Notes under the pieces: model-generated
The model's input: the letters and a program-made list of their open reading frames with translations, nothing else
What the model was told of the DNA's origin: nothing
Databases searched by the model: none
Assembly: GCA_037013685.1 (NCBI GenBank)
Contig: CM072897.1
Span: 19,046,143 to 19,110,142 of the forward strand
DNA: 64,000 bases
Source of the DNA: Acridotheres tristis
Lineage: Eukaryota; Chordata; Aves; Passeriformes; Sturnidae
Direction: 5' to 3'
Shown: one piece after another, positions 22,616 to 64,000 of the stretch
Layout of the letters: the number at the start of each line of letters is the position of its first letter
How positions within the stretch are numbered: position 1 is the first letter of the stretch
Program-made: the position numbers and the translations under genes

Positions 22616-23936
22616 ACACGGACACACGGACACACGGACACACGGACACACGGACACACGGACACACGGACACACGGACACACTGACACACGGACACACG
22701 GACACACGGACACACAGACACACTGACACACGGACACAGGGACACACGGACACACTGACACACGGACACACAGACACACGGACACACGGACACACGGACA
22801 CACTGACACACGGACACAGGGACACACGGACACACGGACACACGGACACACTGACACACGGACACACGGACACACGGACACACGGACACACGGACACACG
22901 GACACACTGACACACGGATACATGGACACACGGACACACTGACACACGGACACACTGACACACTGACACACGGATACATGGACACACTGACACACGGACA
23001 CACTGACACACGGACACACTGACACACGGACACACGGACACACGGACACACAGACACAGGGACACACAGACACAGGGACACACGGACACACAGACACAGG
23101 GACACACAGACACACAGACACAGGGACACACAGACACAGGGACACACAGACACAGGGACACAGGGACACACGGACACACGGACACACGGACACACGGACA
23201 CACGGACACACAGACACACAGACACAGGGACACACGGACACAGGGACACACAGACACAGGGACACACGGACACACTGACACACGGACACACGGGGACACA
23301 CAGACACAGGGACACACGGACACACGGACACACGGACACACGGACACACGGACACACGGACACACAGACACACAGACACAGGGACACACGGACACACGGA
23401 CACACTGACACACGGACACAGGGACACACAGACACAGGGACACACGGACACACTGACACACGGACACACGGACACAGGGACACACGGACACACAGACACA
23501 GGGACACACAGACACAGGGACACACGGACACACTGACACACGGACACACAGACACAGGGACACACGGACACACTGACACACGGACACACAGACACAGGGA
23601 CACACGGACACACAGACACAGGGACACACTGACACACGGACACACAGACACAGGGACACACAGACACAGGGACACACGGACACACAGACACACGGACACA
23701 CGGACACACGGACACACGGACACACAGACACAGGGACACACGGACACACGGACACACGGACACACGGACACAGGGACACACGGACACAGGGACACAGGGA
23801 CACACTGACACACGGACACACGGACACACGGACACAGGGACACATGGACACAGGGACACAGGGACACACTGACACACGGACACACGGACACACGGACACA
23901 GGGACACACGGACACAGGGACACACAGACACACTGT
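22616..23936 (+). repeat. 1.3-kb octamer satellite (ACACGGAC)n
   Basis: About 165 copies of an eight-base unit, GGACACAC, with CAG, CTG and CGG variants at one junction. No stop codon arises on the minus strand, so cysteine-valine-rich open frames appear in several frames; these are not genes. Confidence 0.97.
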
Positions 23937-24075
23937 TTTATGAATGGAAAAAAAGAGATTTGCCTTTACAGACAAACTGTAGGTTTGTTGAGAAATGAAA
24001 TTGGGTATTGGAAGGTGAAAGAAGCAATGGGGAAAGACTCTGGATGCCACAAGAATTAAAAATTAAAGGGAGGGT

Positions 24076-24325
24076 TGTACATTAGAGGGGAATCTCAGGT
24101 ATCAGGAGCTCCGGGAAGTCTGCACCTCCCATGTACCTCAGCCAATGGGGAAAGAGAGAGGGAAATAAACTGGGATAAAAAGGGAGGCTGCATCCTCCAA
24201 AAATATGAGAGAGACCCCAGAGGAATGCCCCATGGCCTCTCCCTTTATTCCAATAAAGTTACAGGACTCGTCTGTCTCCTTTTTGGCCATAAACCTCTGG
24301 TGTTGGTGGATTAATTTTCCTGACA
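24076..24325 (+). mobile_element. Endogenous retrovirus solo LTR
   Basis: A segment of about 250 bases starting TGTACATT and ending CTGACA. It has a TATA-like GATAAAA at 24174-24180 and AATAAA at 24252-24257, followed by a U5-like tract. No flanking duplication or internal viral genes were seen. Confidence 0.65.
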
Positions 24326-24897
24326 GCAGCCACCACCCGTGCCATGGCTGTCCCAGTTGCTCCAGCGGTGGCAAAGGGCTGATCCAACGGGAAGGAAGGC
24401 TGGAGATGGAATAACCCCCACGCTGCTGCTGGTGGAGCAGCTGGCTGTGAGCACACCACATTTCCAGCCTCACATATTTTTGGAGCCCACCCTGTGGCAC
24501 ACAGCACGGAGCTTTTTTCCTAGAAAAGCCCTTCCCAAAGTGGTTCCTCCACCTCAGCCCCACCATCTCCTCCTCCTCGTTCCTCCGAGGCAGCTGCCAG
24601 CACGGAATGGGGAATGTGGCAGCTGCAGGAGCTCCTCTGTGGCTGCTGCTCTCAGCCCCTCAGCTCAGCTGTCCCGTGGCAATGTGGCAAGGGCACGGTG
24701 CCCAAGGTGCCACCTTCCAGCGCTGCCCCTGCCAGCCCTGCCCACGCCCTCTGCCAGAGCTGCCCCTCAGCAGGTGGCTGGTGGGATGCTCAGAGCAGCC
24801 AGCAGCTCTGGATGAGATCTGGTGGCACAGCAGGCTCCAGCTTCTCCTGATGCCTTGGGGTTTAGCTTTTATAATTTTCAGAATCTCTGTTGCTTAG
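24326..24897. other. Sequence between two LTR-like elements
   Basis: No retroviral coding sequence recognised; G+C-rich with leucine/serine-coding open frames of no evident family. Confidence 0.45.
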
Positions 24898-25259
24898 TGT
24901 GTAACTCTGAAACTTTATATTAGGTGTTAGTTCTCTTCACAGGGGAGTTGGACAGAACAATTCCTTTCTAGCCAGAGAATCAAGGACAATTGGTACCCAG
25001 AAAGCAGAAACAACGGTGAGGGAAAGGAGGCAAGGCAGGGGGCTGAGACTTCATAGCCTGGGGCTGTGGGTGGATCATTGACCCCAATGTGCAGATGAAC
25101 CAAAACTTATAAAAGTGTGAAACTCGTGACCAGGATCCATCTGGGATTTGATTTGGGTGTAGCCCCGGCCGGGCTCTTGCACTGCCCAAGGTGAATCCTT
25201 TCAATAAATTCCTATTTTATCCCTTTTGCTCTGTTCCAGCTCAGCCTTTCCAAGCAACA
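24898..25259 (+). mobile_element. Endogenous retrovirus solo LTR
   Basis: A segment of about 360 bases starting TGTGTAAC and ending CAACA. TATAAAA lies near 25109, then the R-like region ending in AATAAA at 25203-25208 and a pyrimidine-rich U5. Different in sequence from the LTR at 24076, so a separate family. No target duplication was found. Confidence 0.65.
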
Positions 25260-27776
25260 CTCCCAGCTCTCAGGAGATTCCCACTCACCATCTGCTCCTG
25301 GGGCAGGGACCAGCCTGGGGGTGGGCCACAGGTCCCCCGAGGAGCACAGGGCCATGCAGGACAGCTGTCCGTGGAAACACAGAGCCTTTTTTAACCTTTA
25401 CACCGAGCTTGTTTGCTCAAGCAGAGCCCAGAGAAGGGCAGATGTCAGCAAAGCCTGAAGTAACCTCTGCACCCACCCGCTTTCCCTGAGCACCAGCAGG
25501 GTTTTCCCCAAGTTTGGAGCCATTCCCGTGATGTCAGGGAGCAGCAGGGAGAGCTGGAGCCCCCGGGATGGGGACAGAGGGTGAGAGCTGCTCGTGGTGC
25601 AGCTGCACAGCCCAGCCCTGCTCCACACCCACCCCCGGCTTTGGAGAGGCAAAGCTGCTGCAGGGACCCGCGGGGATGGAGATTTCCAGTCCTGCTGCCC
25701 CTCTCCAGCTTTTCCCAGCCCTGCCTCTCGCTCCTGGCAAGCCCAGAGCTGCTTCTCTTCCCCAGCTCACAGCCCCAGGCCCAGCATCTCCCTCCAGAGT
25801 CCCTTACAGAGTCAATCCTTTGCTTTTCCTTAGGGCTGCCCTGCCCAATTTATCATTTTTTCCACAAAATTTATTATTTTTTCCCACCCCTAGTTCTGCT
25901 TTCTAGAAGCACATGGGAAGGAAGTTTCAGCCTTTCCACCGAGGCTGCTTCATTCCTGAGCTCGTGCTTCCCTAAAACTGCATTTCAAACAACTTTAATT
26001 GTACATTATTTTCTCTCTGAATCGCCCCCATGGACAATTTATCTTTTCTTAGTGTAGCTGGAGGGAGTACAATCTTATCTTTCAGCTCCAGCAAGGCTGA
26101 CAATTTCCTATCTTCTGATGCCTTCTGCTCTTCACTATGTTGGGGCTTTGTTAGAGAGTTGATTAAAGCGAAATTGCTTTTTTTTTGCTGCAATTTTGCT
26201 GCAATCTAACCCAGAAATGCCCAAAGAATCACAGTCATTTTTCACAATGCTCCTGTGTTCCCTGCTATAAAAGTCTCTCCTGGCCAGGCTGGAGAATTCA
26301 GCACCAGCTTTAATGTCTGCCATCAATTAAACCTCCCCTTCTGTCACTCCTCTGAGCTTTAGGAGGTGAAATAGTTGGGATATTCAGCCCAGTCTGGTCA
26401 CTCACTCTTGCTCATTTTCTCCTGTTGATAAAAAAAACCCTTCTTTTCAATTGCTTTTCTTTTACCCTGTGAATCCAGCTCCTCCCAGCTCTCTCCACTG
26501 CAATTTCCTCAGCCTGTTTCTGAAAGCCAAACATTGTCCCCAATACACACAGAGCCTAAAATGCCCAATTCTGCTGATTTTGCCCATTCCCAGGCCTTAG
26601 AGGGGCACAGAACCGTGGAATATCCCGAGCTGGGACTATCAGCAAAGCCCAGCTGCTGGCCCTGCACCGGACACCCCAAGATGTGGCACTGAGCAGCACA
26701 GCCCCAGCCCTGACTCCACTTTTGGGGATTATAACAATGATTTTGGGCTGGCTTAGATGACTCTGAGGTTTTGGTAACCCCCAGCCAGTGGGAGAAGGTT
26801 TTTGGATCTGGGTTGTGCATCACACCTCAATCCTGTGATAGTTTGCACCCCATCTGTGTCCTTCCAGATCCCAACAGGATGAAAATGGCCCTTTCCTGGT
26901 CTGGAAGCCCAAACTAGGCCAGATTTAGCACAGTCCAACTCAAACCAAGGGCAGCTCCCTGGGACTGGGCTTACATGGAGCAACAACACAGGGTAGGTGA
27001 GGAGGGGTCCCAGGTAAAGCTGCTCAAAAAAGATTAAAATTAAAATTAAAATTAAAACTAAAATCTATCAGTGCCACCCTGGCTGGGCCCAGTTCTTTCT
27101 CATCACTGGGGTTTATTTTAGGTGTCACACTCCCACAGGAGGAGGTAACCGTGGGTTTCATTAAATCACTTTTATTCCATCACTGGCTGAAGTGAATGTG
27201 CCCCAGGGCAGCAGGGAATGCTGATCAGAGCGAGCCATTAAGATGAGAACCACCCCTGGCTAATGCAGCCTGCAGCACGCAGGACTAGGAAAATGATATT
27301 TATAATTTCCAAGGCCAACTGATAGCTTTCATTTGGATTGAGCTGCTGAAGGATGATGAAAATAAACACCCCCCACAAGAGACGCGAGAAGCAGCACAGC
27401 TCGGTCCCCGTGCTGCCAGCTCGACAGTGACCTCCTGGCTGTCCCCTCTGTCACTGCCACACCGATCGCAGCTCATTGTCTTCATTTCATGTTAATCACT
27501 GCTCTTTAGGCAGATGGATTATCGGCCTTTCTGCCTGGCTGCCTGCGCCCCGGGGCGCCCGGGCTGGCTCCATCGATGATGGCCATGATAGCACAGCTCC
27601 CATCGATGGCTGCAGCAGGGACCTGTCCCTGTCCCCAGACAGTGGCTCCTTAGGGACAGACACTGTGTGGGACAGGGGACAGGCTGCGGCAGGGACCTGT
27701 CCCCATCCCCCAAACCAGCCCTGGGCACCCCAGAGTGACCCCACGTCATGTGGGACCAGAGCCACGAGCCACAAGG
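25260..27776. other. Intergenic unique sequence
   Basis: No gene recognised. A short (TTAAAA)n run lies near 27029-27060. The stretch 27130-27540 looks less GC-biased and less repetitive than its neighbours. Confidence 0.5.
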
Positions 27777-28170
27777 GAATCATGGAATCACAAAATAGGC
27801 TGATGGGAAGGGACCCATTGGGATCATCAGTCCAAGCCCTGGCCCTGCACAGACACCCCAAAAATCCCACCCTGTCCTCGACAACCTCGGGGCTGTGCCC
27901 ATTCCCTGGGGAGCCTGGGCAGTGCCCAGCACCCTCTGGGGAAGAACCTTTCCCTGGTGTCCCACCTGAGCCTCCCTGACACAGTTCCAGCCATTCCCTG
28001 GGGCCTGTCCCTGCTCAGGAGAGGGAAGAGCTGGGTTCCTGCCCCTCCACTGCCCCTCAGGAGGGTGTGGAAGAGCACAGGGAAGTGTCCCCTCAGCTTC
28101 CCTTTCTCCAGGCTGAACAAATCAAGTGCCCAGACATGCAGGTTGGCATGGCCAAATATATCCCTGAGGG
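27777..28170 (-). mobile_element. CR1 LINE 3' fragment (second subfamily)
   Basis: Starts AATCATGGAATCACAAAATA and continues with AAGGGACCCATTGGGATCAT, CTGGCCCTGCACAGACACCC and CTGGGGAGCCTGGGCAGTGC, a distinct CR1 subfamily read in reverse complement. Confidence 0.85.
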
Positions 28171-30065
28171 AATTCTGAGGGAAAACAGCTCCTTGAGGTG
28201 TCCCTGGATGTAACCAACAGGGATGCCCCAGCTCTTCTGCCTCTTGGTGCTGAGTGACAAGTCCTGGGGCACTGAAGCCCTGGACAGCCCTACCTGGGTG
28301 GGAATGCCACAGGCTTGGGAACCCTTTTAAGCTGAGCCCAGGGCTGGTCTCAAACCAGGTCTGAGCTCCTGTTGGTCTCTAGTTTAGCCCCAGCTGTCGC
28401 TGCACCTCTGTGCCCCAGGGATCTGAATCCTGGCCTGAACTGATTTCCTAGCTTGAGCTCAGGGCTGGTTTGTGCCCCAGGCTCCTCCTGGCTCTGTCCA
28501 GCCCTAGGTGCCCTCACTGGGATTGATCCTGAATTAGGATTGGTATTTCCAGCCTATCTTGTGCAGGATGTGGGGACTCCTGGCTGCTCTCCTTGCCTGC
28601 CAGCCACGGCGTTGTTCCCTTTCCTTCCCATCCCTGTGGGATAAGAGCCCTCCTTGCTGCCCCACAAGGGCACCCCGTGTCCAAAGCCACACCCCAGGCT
28701 ACTAAAATGCCCCGGGAACAGCCCGAGTGTCCCGCGGGGAACACCCCAGGACACGGGGCCGTCCCTGCAGCCACCACAGGAGCCCCAATCCCTGCTCTTC
28801 TCCTCAGGGAGGAAGGAGAGGAAGACAGAGCCCAGCTGCAGGCAGTGCCCAGCCCTGTGCTAATCCAGGGCTGCCACCTGCCGTCTGCTCCTGCCGGATC
28901 AGCCACATCCTGAAAATTCCTCCAGATGTTCCAAGCTTTCCCCTGTGCCTTCCCAGAGACCCTCACTGGCACCCAGGAGCAAGCTGGAGTGCAGCAAAGC
29001 TTTTTTTTCTGTGGCTGGATGGAGCTGCTCCCAACAAAAATTATCCCTTCTCTCATTACGAGGTCAGGGAATGGCTGAATTATTGGACCCCCATTCCCTA
29101 AAAAATTGAGTGGAGAAAAACTTCACAGTGTGGCTGAGCTGGATGAAGAATTTGCAATGGAGACAAACAATTTTGGGCTGGATCAGAGAGGAGGGAGGGG
29201 GGAAAGCAGTTTGACTCGTGTCCCTCTTGCTCCTTCCCTGCAGAAAACAAGGTCAGGCAAACTTCAGCTTTCTGTCATAACAGAGCTGATCTCAGCCCCG
29301 CTGAGATTCCCCCCGGACTCCGTGTTTGCATTCCAAACCACCCTGCCCCAAATCGCCCTTCGTGTCAAGGCGTTTGTTTTGCATGGAAAGCCATTTCTGC
29401 TCCGAGAGGAAACCACGGCGTGACTGCAGTGTGACCACAGCCGGCAGGAGCAGTGAGCACAGGGAGGAGGGCAGCTGGCTGCCAAAAGCCCAGCTGCCAT
29501 TCCCCGTGGGATTGGGAAGTGTCAACTCAGCTTTCTGCTGAGGAAAAAATGACTTCTAGATTTATTTTTTTATGACTACCCTGAGAGCCTTAATTTTTTT
29601 TTTTTTTAGCAGGTTTGCCTTTGACTCTTTTCCCTCAGAGCATGTCACTGTGTGATTTTACAAGCTCTCCCTTCTCTCATTTCTCAGAGCATGAGGGTTT
29701 TGTTCAGTTTATTTTTTTCCTGGCTGTTTGGGATGAAAACTGCAGGGGTCACCTGTGCAGCAGGGTGTGAAAGAGGCACGGAGCCTCTGTGGTGCCTCAC
29801 CCCGATGTTATCTGATGGGGTTAATGTCGTTCTCCAGCTGCCATTGTGCCTTTGGGGAGATGAATACCCATTAATCAGGTCGGAGTTACCTCTTGGGATC
29901 GCTGTTTTCCTGGCAAGCGGCCCTCGGAGCATTATCTGATGTTATCCAGGGTTTCTCAGCCTGAGAGCAGCTGAAGAAGAGGAGTTTTGTGCTCTCGGGA
30001 CTCTCTTTTGTGCTCTGCCCCGTCCTGGCCCAGAACACATTCAAAAGAAGGTGAGTCTGAGTGAG
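28171..30065. other. Intergenic unique sequence
   Basis: No gene or transposon recognised. Two ATTATCTGATG-type GATA motifs occur near 29805-29945. Confidence 0.5.
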
Positions 30066-30069
30066 GCAA

Positions 30070-30275
30070 AGCAAAGAAATTCTTCCCTGTGAGGGTGGGG
30101 AGACCCTGGATGGAACTCCCAGAGCAACTGTGGCTGCCCCTGGATCCCTGAAGTGTCCCAGGCCAGGCTGAACGGGGCTTGGAGCAACCTGGGACAGTGG
30201 AAGGGTCCCTGCCCATGGCAGGGGGTGGCACTGGATGATCCTTGAAATCCTTTCCATCCCAACCCGCTCTGTGAA
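30070..30275 (+). mobile_element. CR1 LINE 3' fragment
   Basis: Reads AAATTCTTCCCTGTGAGGGT, then GTGTCCCAGGCCAGGCTGAA, GGGTCCCTGCCCATGGCAGG and GGATGATCCTTGAAATCC in the sense orientation of CR1. Confidence 0.88.
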
Positions 30276-32459
30276 AGCTTTCAAAGCACATCACAAAACA
30301 CATCAAAACAACAGGGATCTCTCAAACACTCACAGTTGCAAGAAGACAAACTCAAAATTCCCCCACAAAATAAGGATGATGCCTCTTTGCTGCTCCCTGG
30401 GAACTGAAACTCTCCTGAATTTCCTGCTGATTACGGGGGGGGTTTTTTTGCTTCCTCTTTGCTTGTCTGGCTTCCAAGATCTTCTGTCTTCCTCGTTCAG
30501 AAGGAATAAGCAGAGAATAATCAAAACTGAGATACCACCCCCCCTCCCCAGGTGAAAATATGGTCTTGATTTAAGGGAAAACGCAGGGATTGGAAAATTT
30601 TGACATACCTGGGTTTTCCCTGGCATTCCCGAAGCCAGGAATCACCATCCCCACAGCAGCCAAACACATCACCCTGCTCAGACTCAATCTGCTGGAATAC
30701 CAGGGTTTTCCTCACTGCCAAGCCACCGTGGTGGATCTAGGGCTGCCAAATCCCCTTTTCCTGCAGAACTCCAGCTGCAAGAGGATTCCCTCATCCATGG
30801 AACAACAAGAGGGGGTTTTTTAGCCACAGTTTACGAGGCTGGCTACCTGAATACTTTGGTATAAATTTAAGGGATTTGTAGGAACTCTGTGCTCCATGAG
30901 ACTTAGGATCAGACCCATGAGGACATCTCCTGGTCATGGGGACTTTCTGCTCTGGTTTCCTGTGCTGTATGATCACAGATCCACGGATCAGTTCCATGCA
31001 GAGCCTTCCCTCCCTGCCTGGGAAACGACCTGCACTGGAGACCTTCCAGGGAAGCTCCAGGTGAGAGCAGGGCAGCGTCCCTAAGGCAGAACCAGAGGAA
31101 CACAAGTGACAGCTGAGTTATGCAACTGCAGAAACTCCGGCAAAACCCAGCTGGTGACAGAGAGGGGAAAAAATTCCTCCTGCTAAGTTGGGTGCGGGCC
31201 TCTGGCAGCGTGAGTCACCCCGAGCTGCCATGGTTACGGAGCAAAGGATTACTGAGCAGATCCAGAGCCTGCTCCCAGCGCTCACTCCTTCCAAACTTGG
31301 AAAACAGGCAGTGGAGGTAAGGCCTAATAGCGAGTGGGTGTCTGCAAGGAGCAGAGTGACAGCAAAATCCTGGGAAAACAGCGGGCAAAGAAAGGCACGA
31401 GGGACAGTGCCCTGTAAAACTGGGATTTCTGCATCTTTGTTCCCCTTTTGTCCGGTTTGCAAGGGCTGCTGTCAGGATTGTTCCACACGGGGAATAAAAG
31501 AGGATGTTTCCACAGCACGGTGAGAGAAAGCAGAGTAGTGTCACACAGATGAATCAGCTGGCACCAACAGTGAGTCATGGAAATGCACCATGGAAATTCT
31601 CCAGCGCAGTGGAATCTCTGAGGCACATCAAACCTGGCATCCCCGGGGAGCCAGGGGCAGCCAGGATGACGTGGAGCACCAGCACAGGGCCGAAATCTGC
31701 TGCTCCTCACGGGTGACCTCGCCCCTGCCATCTTCATCCAAGTCCTGAAGTGCTCAGGCAGGGATTTTAGCAGGGTTTTCATGGAAAAGGTGTGCCTGAT
31801 CCTTGCTTTCACTGAGTCACAGCAGCAATAAAAGGACGTGCAGTCTGTTTGCTGATGATCAGCTGAGACCTACCTGGGCAGGGTGAAGGAGAAAGGAGAC
31901 AAAGTCAAGAAACCAGAATAGTTTGGGATGTCACCATCCATTATTTCCCAGCCCACCCCGCCCTGGGCACGCTGGTGACACAGGGCTCTGCAGAGAGCTG
32001 AACATCTGATTTCGAGGATTTTCTGCTATTTTCTCCCCCAGTCTCCTTCTCTGCTGGTCTGTCCCATGATCTCCTACAAGCCTCATATCTCCCCACCATC
32101 AGCTGGGCTCACGGGCACAGAACAAAGCAAAAGCAAGCGGCAGATCTGACCTGGTGTCTGTGATTTATGACAGGAAAATAAGAGAAAAGCCACCCAAAGC
32201 TCACCAACAGCCGATTTGCAGCATGCTGGGCTTGTCCAGTCATCCAGGAGAGAGTTATTGTGCTCTTTGCCCACAATTCCACTACTAACACAGAGCAAAC
32301 ATCTTTGCTTCATGTGGCCTCGATTGCCTACTTGTGCAAAAGCAACACGGCCCTTGAAAATCTTTTGTCTGGAAGCACAGAAGTGATGGATGGAACAACT
32401 TTTGCCAGTGTTTTAAGCCCACAAAGAACAGAAGTGAGGAAGAGTGTGGTGCTTCTCAC
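30276..32459. other. Intergenic unique sequence upstream of the NPTN repeat array
   Basis: No gene recognised. Moderately A/T-rich compared with the promoter regions. Confidence 0.5.
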
Positions 32460-33415
32460 ATCCCAGCCAGAGGGGCTACGCCATGGCAGCCCTGAGGGGA
32501 GGCTGCCTCAGGAAGGTTCCGCCATCTTGCCCTCAGTGCCCCTGAGGGTACGGTTCCCTCAGGAAGGCTCCGCCATCTTGCCCTCGGTGCCCCTGAGGGT
32601 ACGGTTCCCTCAGGAAGGCTCCGCCATCTTGCCCTCAGTGCCCCTGAGGGTACGGTTCCCTCAGGAAGGCTCCGCCATCTTGCCCTCAGTGCCCCTGAGG
32701 GTACGGTTCCCTCAGGAAGGCTCCGCCATCTTGCCCTCAGTGCCCCTGAGGGTACAGTTCCCTCAGGAAGGCTCCGCCATCTTGCCCTCGGTGCCCCTGA
32801 GGGGAGGATGCCTCAGCCAGGCTTCAACATGGCAGCTGCAGGGATGAATCCCACAGATGGCTCAGTGCCACTGTGCCCTCAGTGCCCCTGAAGGGATGGA
32901 TTCCTCAACAAGGTTCTGCCATGGTGTCCCTGAGTAGGGGCTCCACCATGCTGCCGTGAGGGGAAGGTGCCCTCGTAGGGGATTCTGCCATTACACCTTC
33001 AGTGCCCCTTTGGGAATGGATTCCTCAGAGCTCCACCATGGGGTTCCTGAGGGGATGAATCGCTGAGGAAGAGATCCACCATGGCAGCCTCAGTGTCCCT
33101 GAGGAGACAGATTCCATCAGCTCCGCCATGGTGTCCCTCAGATCTCTGAAGAAGGGCTGGACCATGGGCACTTTCAGTGCCCCTTAAGGGACGGATTCCT
33201 CAGGCGGGCTCTGCAATGGTGTGTCTCCGAGGGGACACATCACTGACAAGGGACTCCATCATCCCACCCTCAACACCCCTGACAGGAAGCTGCCTCAGGC
33301 GGGTTCCTCCATGGTGCATCTGAAGTGCCGGTTCCCCCGGGCAGGCTCCGCCATTGCGCCCGAGTAAAGGCTGCCTCAGGCGGCCTCCGCCACGGCGCCC
33401 CTGAGGGCACGGCAG
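32460..33415 (+). repeat. Repeat array upstream of NPTN with six perfect YY1-type motifs
   Basis: A homogeneous core has CCGCCATCTTG starting at 32519, 32570, 32621, 32672, 32723 and 32774, an exact 51-base period. From 32811 to about 33415 the units are degenerate but keep pieces such as CCACCATGG and CCCCTGAGG. The reverse strand of each core site reads CAAGATGGCGG, the classic YY1 motif. The array lies 0.9-1.3 kb upstream of the NPTN ATG. Confidence 0.9.
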
Positions 33416-33767
33416 AAAGGGCACGGGGGAGCTCCCCGCCGCCTGGGGCGTCCCCGTCCCGCCGCCAGCTCGGGAGCTCGGCGAGGAGGGGAAACCCCGG
33501 CACTGAACACGCAGCAGCGCTGAGGAGAACGGGCCGAACGGGGCCAACATGGCGGCGAGGGGCGGGCGAGGCGAGCCCTGACACCGCCCCCCCCTCCCCT
33601 CCCCGGCGGCGTCGCCCCCCGCCCCCGGCGGATCTCGCGAGAGCGGGCGCTGCGCTGCGGTAGGAGGTCGGCGGAGAAGGACGGACGGAGCCGCCGCCGC
33701 TCCCGCCGCCGCCTCACCCTCCTCACCTTCCTCCCTCTCCTCTTCCTCCTGCCCCTGCCTCAGGAAG
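33330..33767 (+). promoter_or_regulatory. NPTN: NPTN CpG-island promoter and 5'UTR
   Basis: A CpG-rich region running on to about 33960. No TATA box is seen. The palindrome TCTCGCGAGA is at 33633-33642, an element known from strong TATA-less promoters, and a YY1-type AACATGGCGGC is near 33546-33556. Transcription probably starts between about 33640 and 33720; this is inferred. Confidence 0.75.
33633..33642. promoter_or_regulatory. TCTCGCGAGA palindromic core-promoter element
   Basis: A perfect ten-base CGCG palindrome about 125 bases upstream of the NPTN ATG. Such elements mark CpG-island promoters, often of broadly expressed genes. Confidence 0.7.

Positions 33768-64000
<30,233 letters not shown>

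Noticed and set aside
22371..24050. Cysteine-valine-rich 559-codon open frame on the minus strand
   Set aside because: It is the translation of the octamer satellite; three frames are open at once.
32260..32847. 195-codon open frame with 17-residue repeats upstream of NPTN
   Set aside because: The 51-base period is a multiple of three, so the frame stays open by itself; the non-repeat start has no family likeness.

Overview
The window is vertebrate nuclear DNA, most likely from a bird. It has split genes with GT-AG introns, CpG-island promoters, several 3' fragments that look like CR1 LINEs (the main avian retroposon), candidate retroviral LTRs, and very many GC-rich minisatellites of the kind seen on small avian chromosomes. 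No bacterial, plasmid or phage features are visible. The species cannot be named from the sequence alone.

Two immunoglobulin-superfamily genes lie head to head. CD276 (B7-H3) is on the minus strand: stop codon at 3005-3007, initiator ATG at 10443-10445, and a probable non-coding first exon in a CpG island near 14.27 kb. All seven coding exons can be placed and join in phase 1 into a 309-residue two-Ig protein. NPTN (neuroplastin) is on the plus strand: CpG-island promoter near 33.3-33.9 kb, ATG at 33768, and six coding exons up to 63672. Its last cytoplasmic exon(s) and 3'UTR lie beyond the right edge. From memory, the two genes are also divergent neighbours at human 15q24, which supports orthology.

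Layout: 1-2250, flank with a 1-kb array of a CCAAT-containing 14-mer; 2255-14400, CD276, with introns largely made of minisatellites; 14395-16810, G-rich array abutting the CD276 promoter; 16.8-32.4 kb, intergenic spacer with CR1 fragments, three or four candidate LTRs and a 1.3-kb octamer satellite; 32.46-33.4 kb, repeat array with six perfect YY1-type motifs at exact 51-bp spacing, leading into the NPTN promoter; 33.77-64 kb, NPTN with a 15.9-kb first intron.

Both products are type I membrane glycoproteins. CD276 is a B7-family immune ligand. Neuroplastin is a synaptic adhesion molecule and a partner of plasma-membrane calcium pumps; skipping its Ig1 exon (49746-50093) would give the np55 form instead of np65. 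I found no convincing new protein system. What stands out is the tandem repeats: several start within about 0-10 bases of a splice donor, one carries a donor-like sequence in nearly every unit, and others multiply transcription-factor-like motifs next to promoters. Exon edges were set by eye from splice consensus and homology recalled from memory; array ends are approximate.
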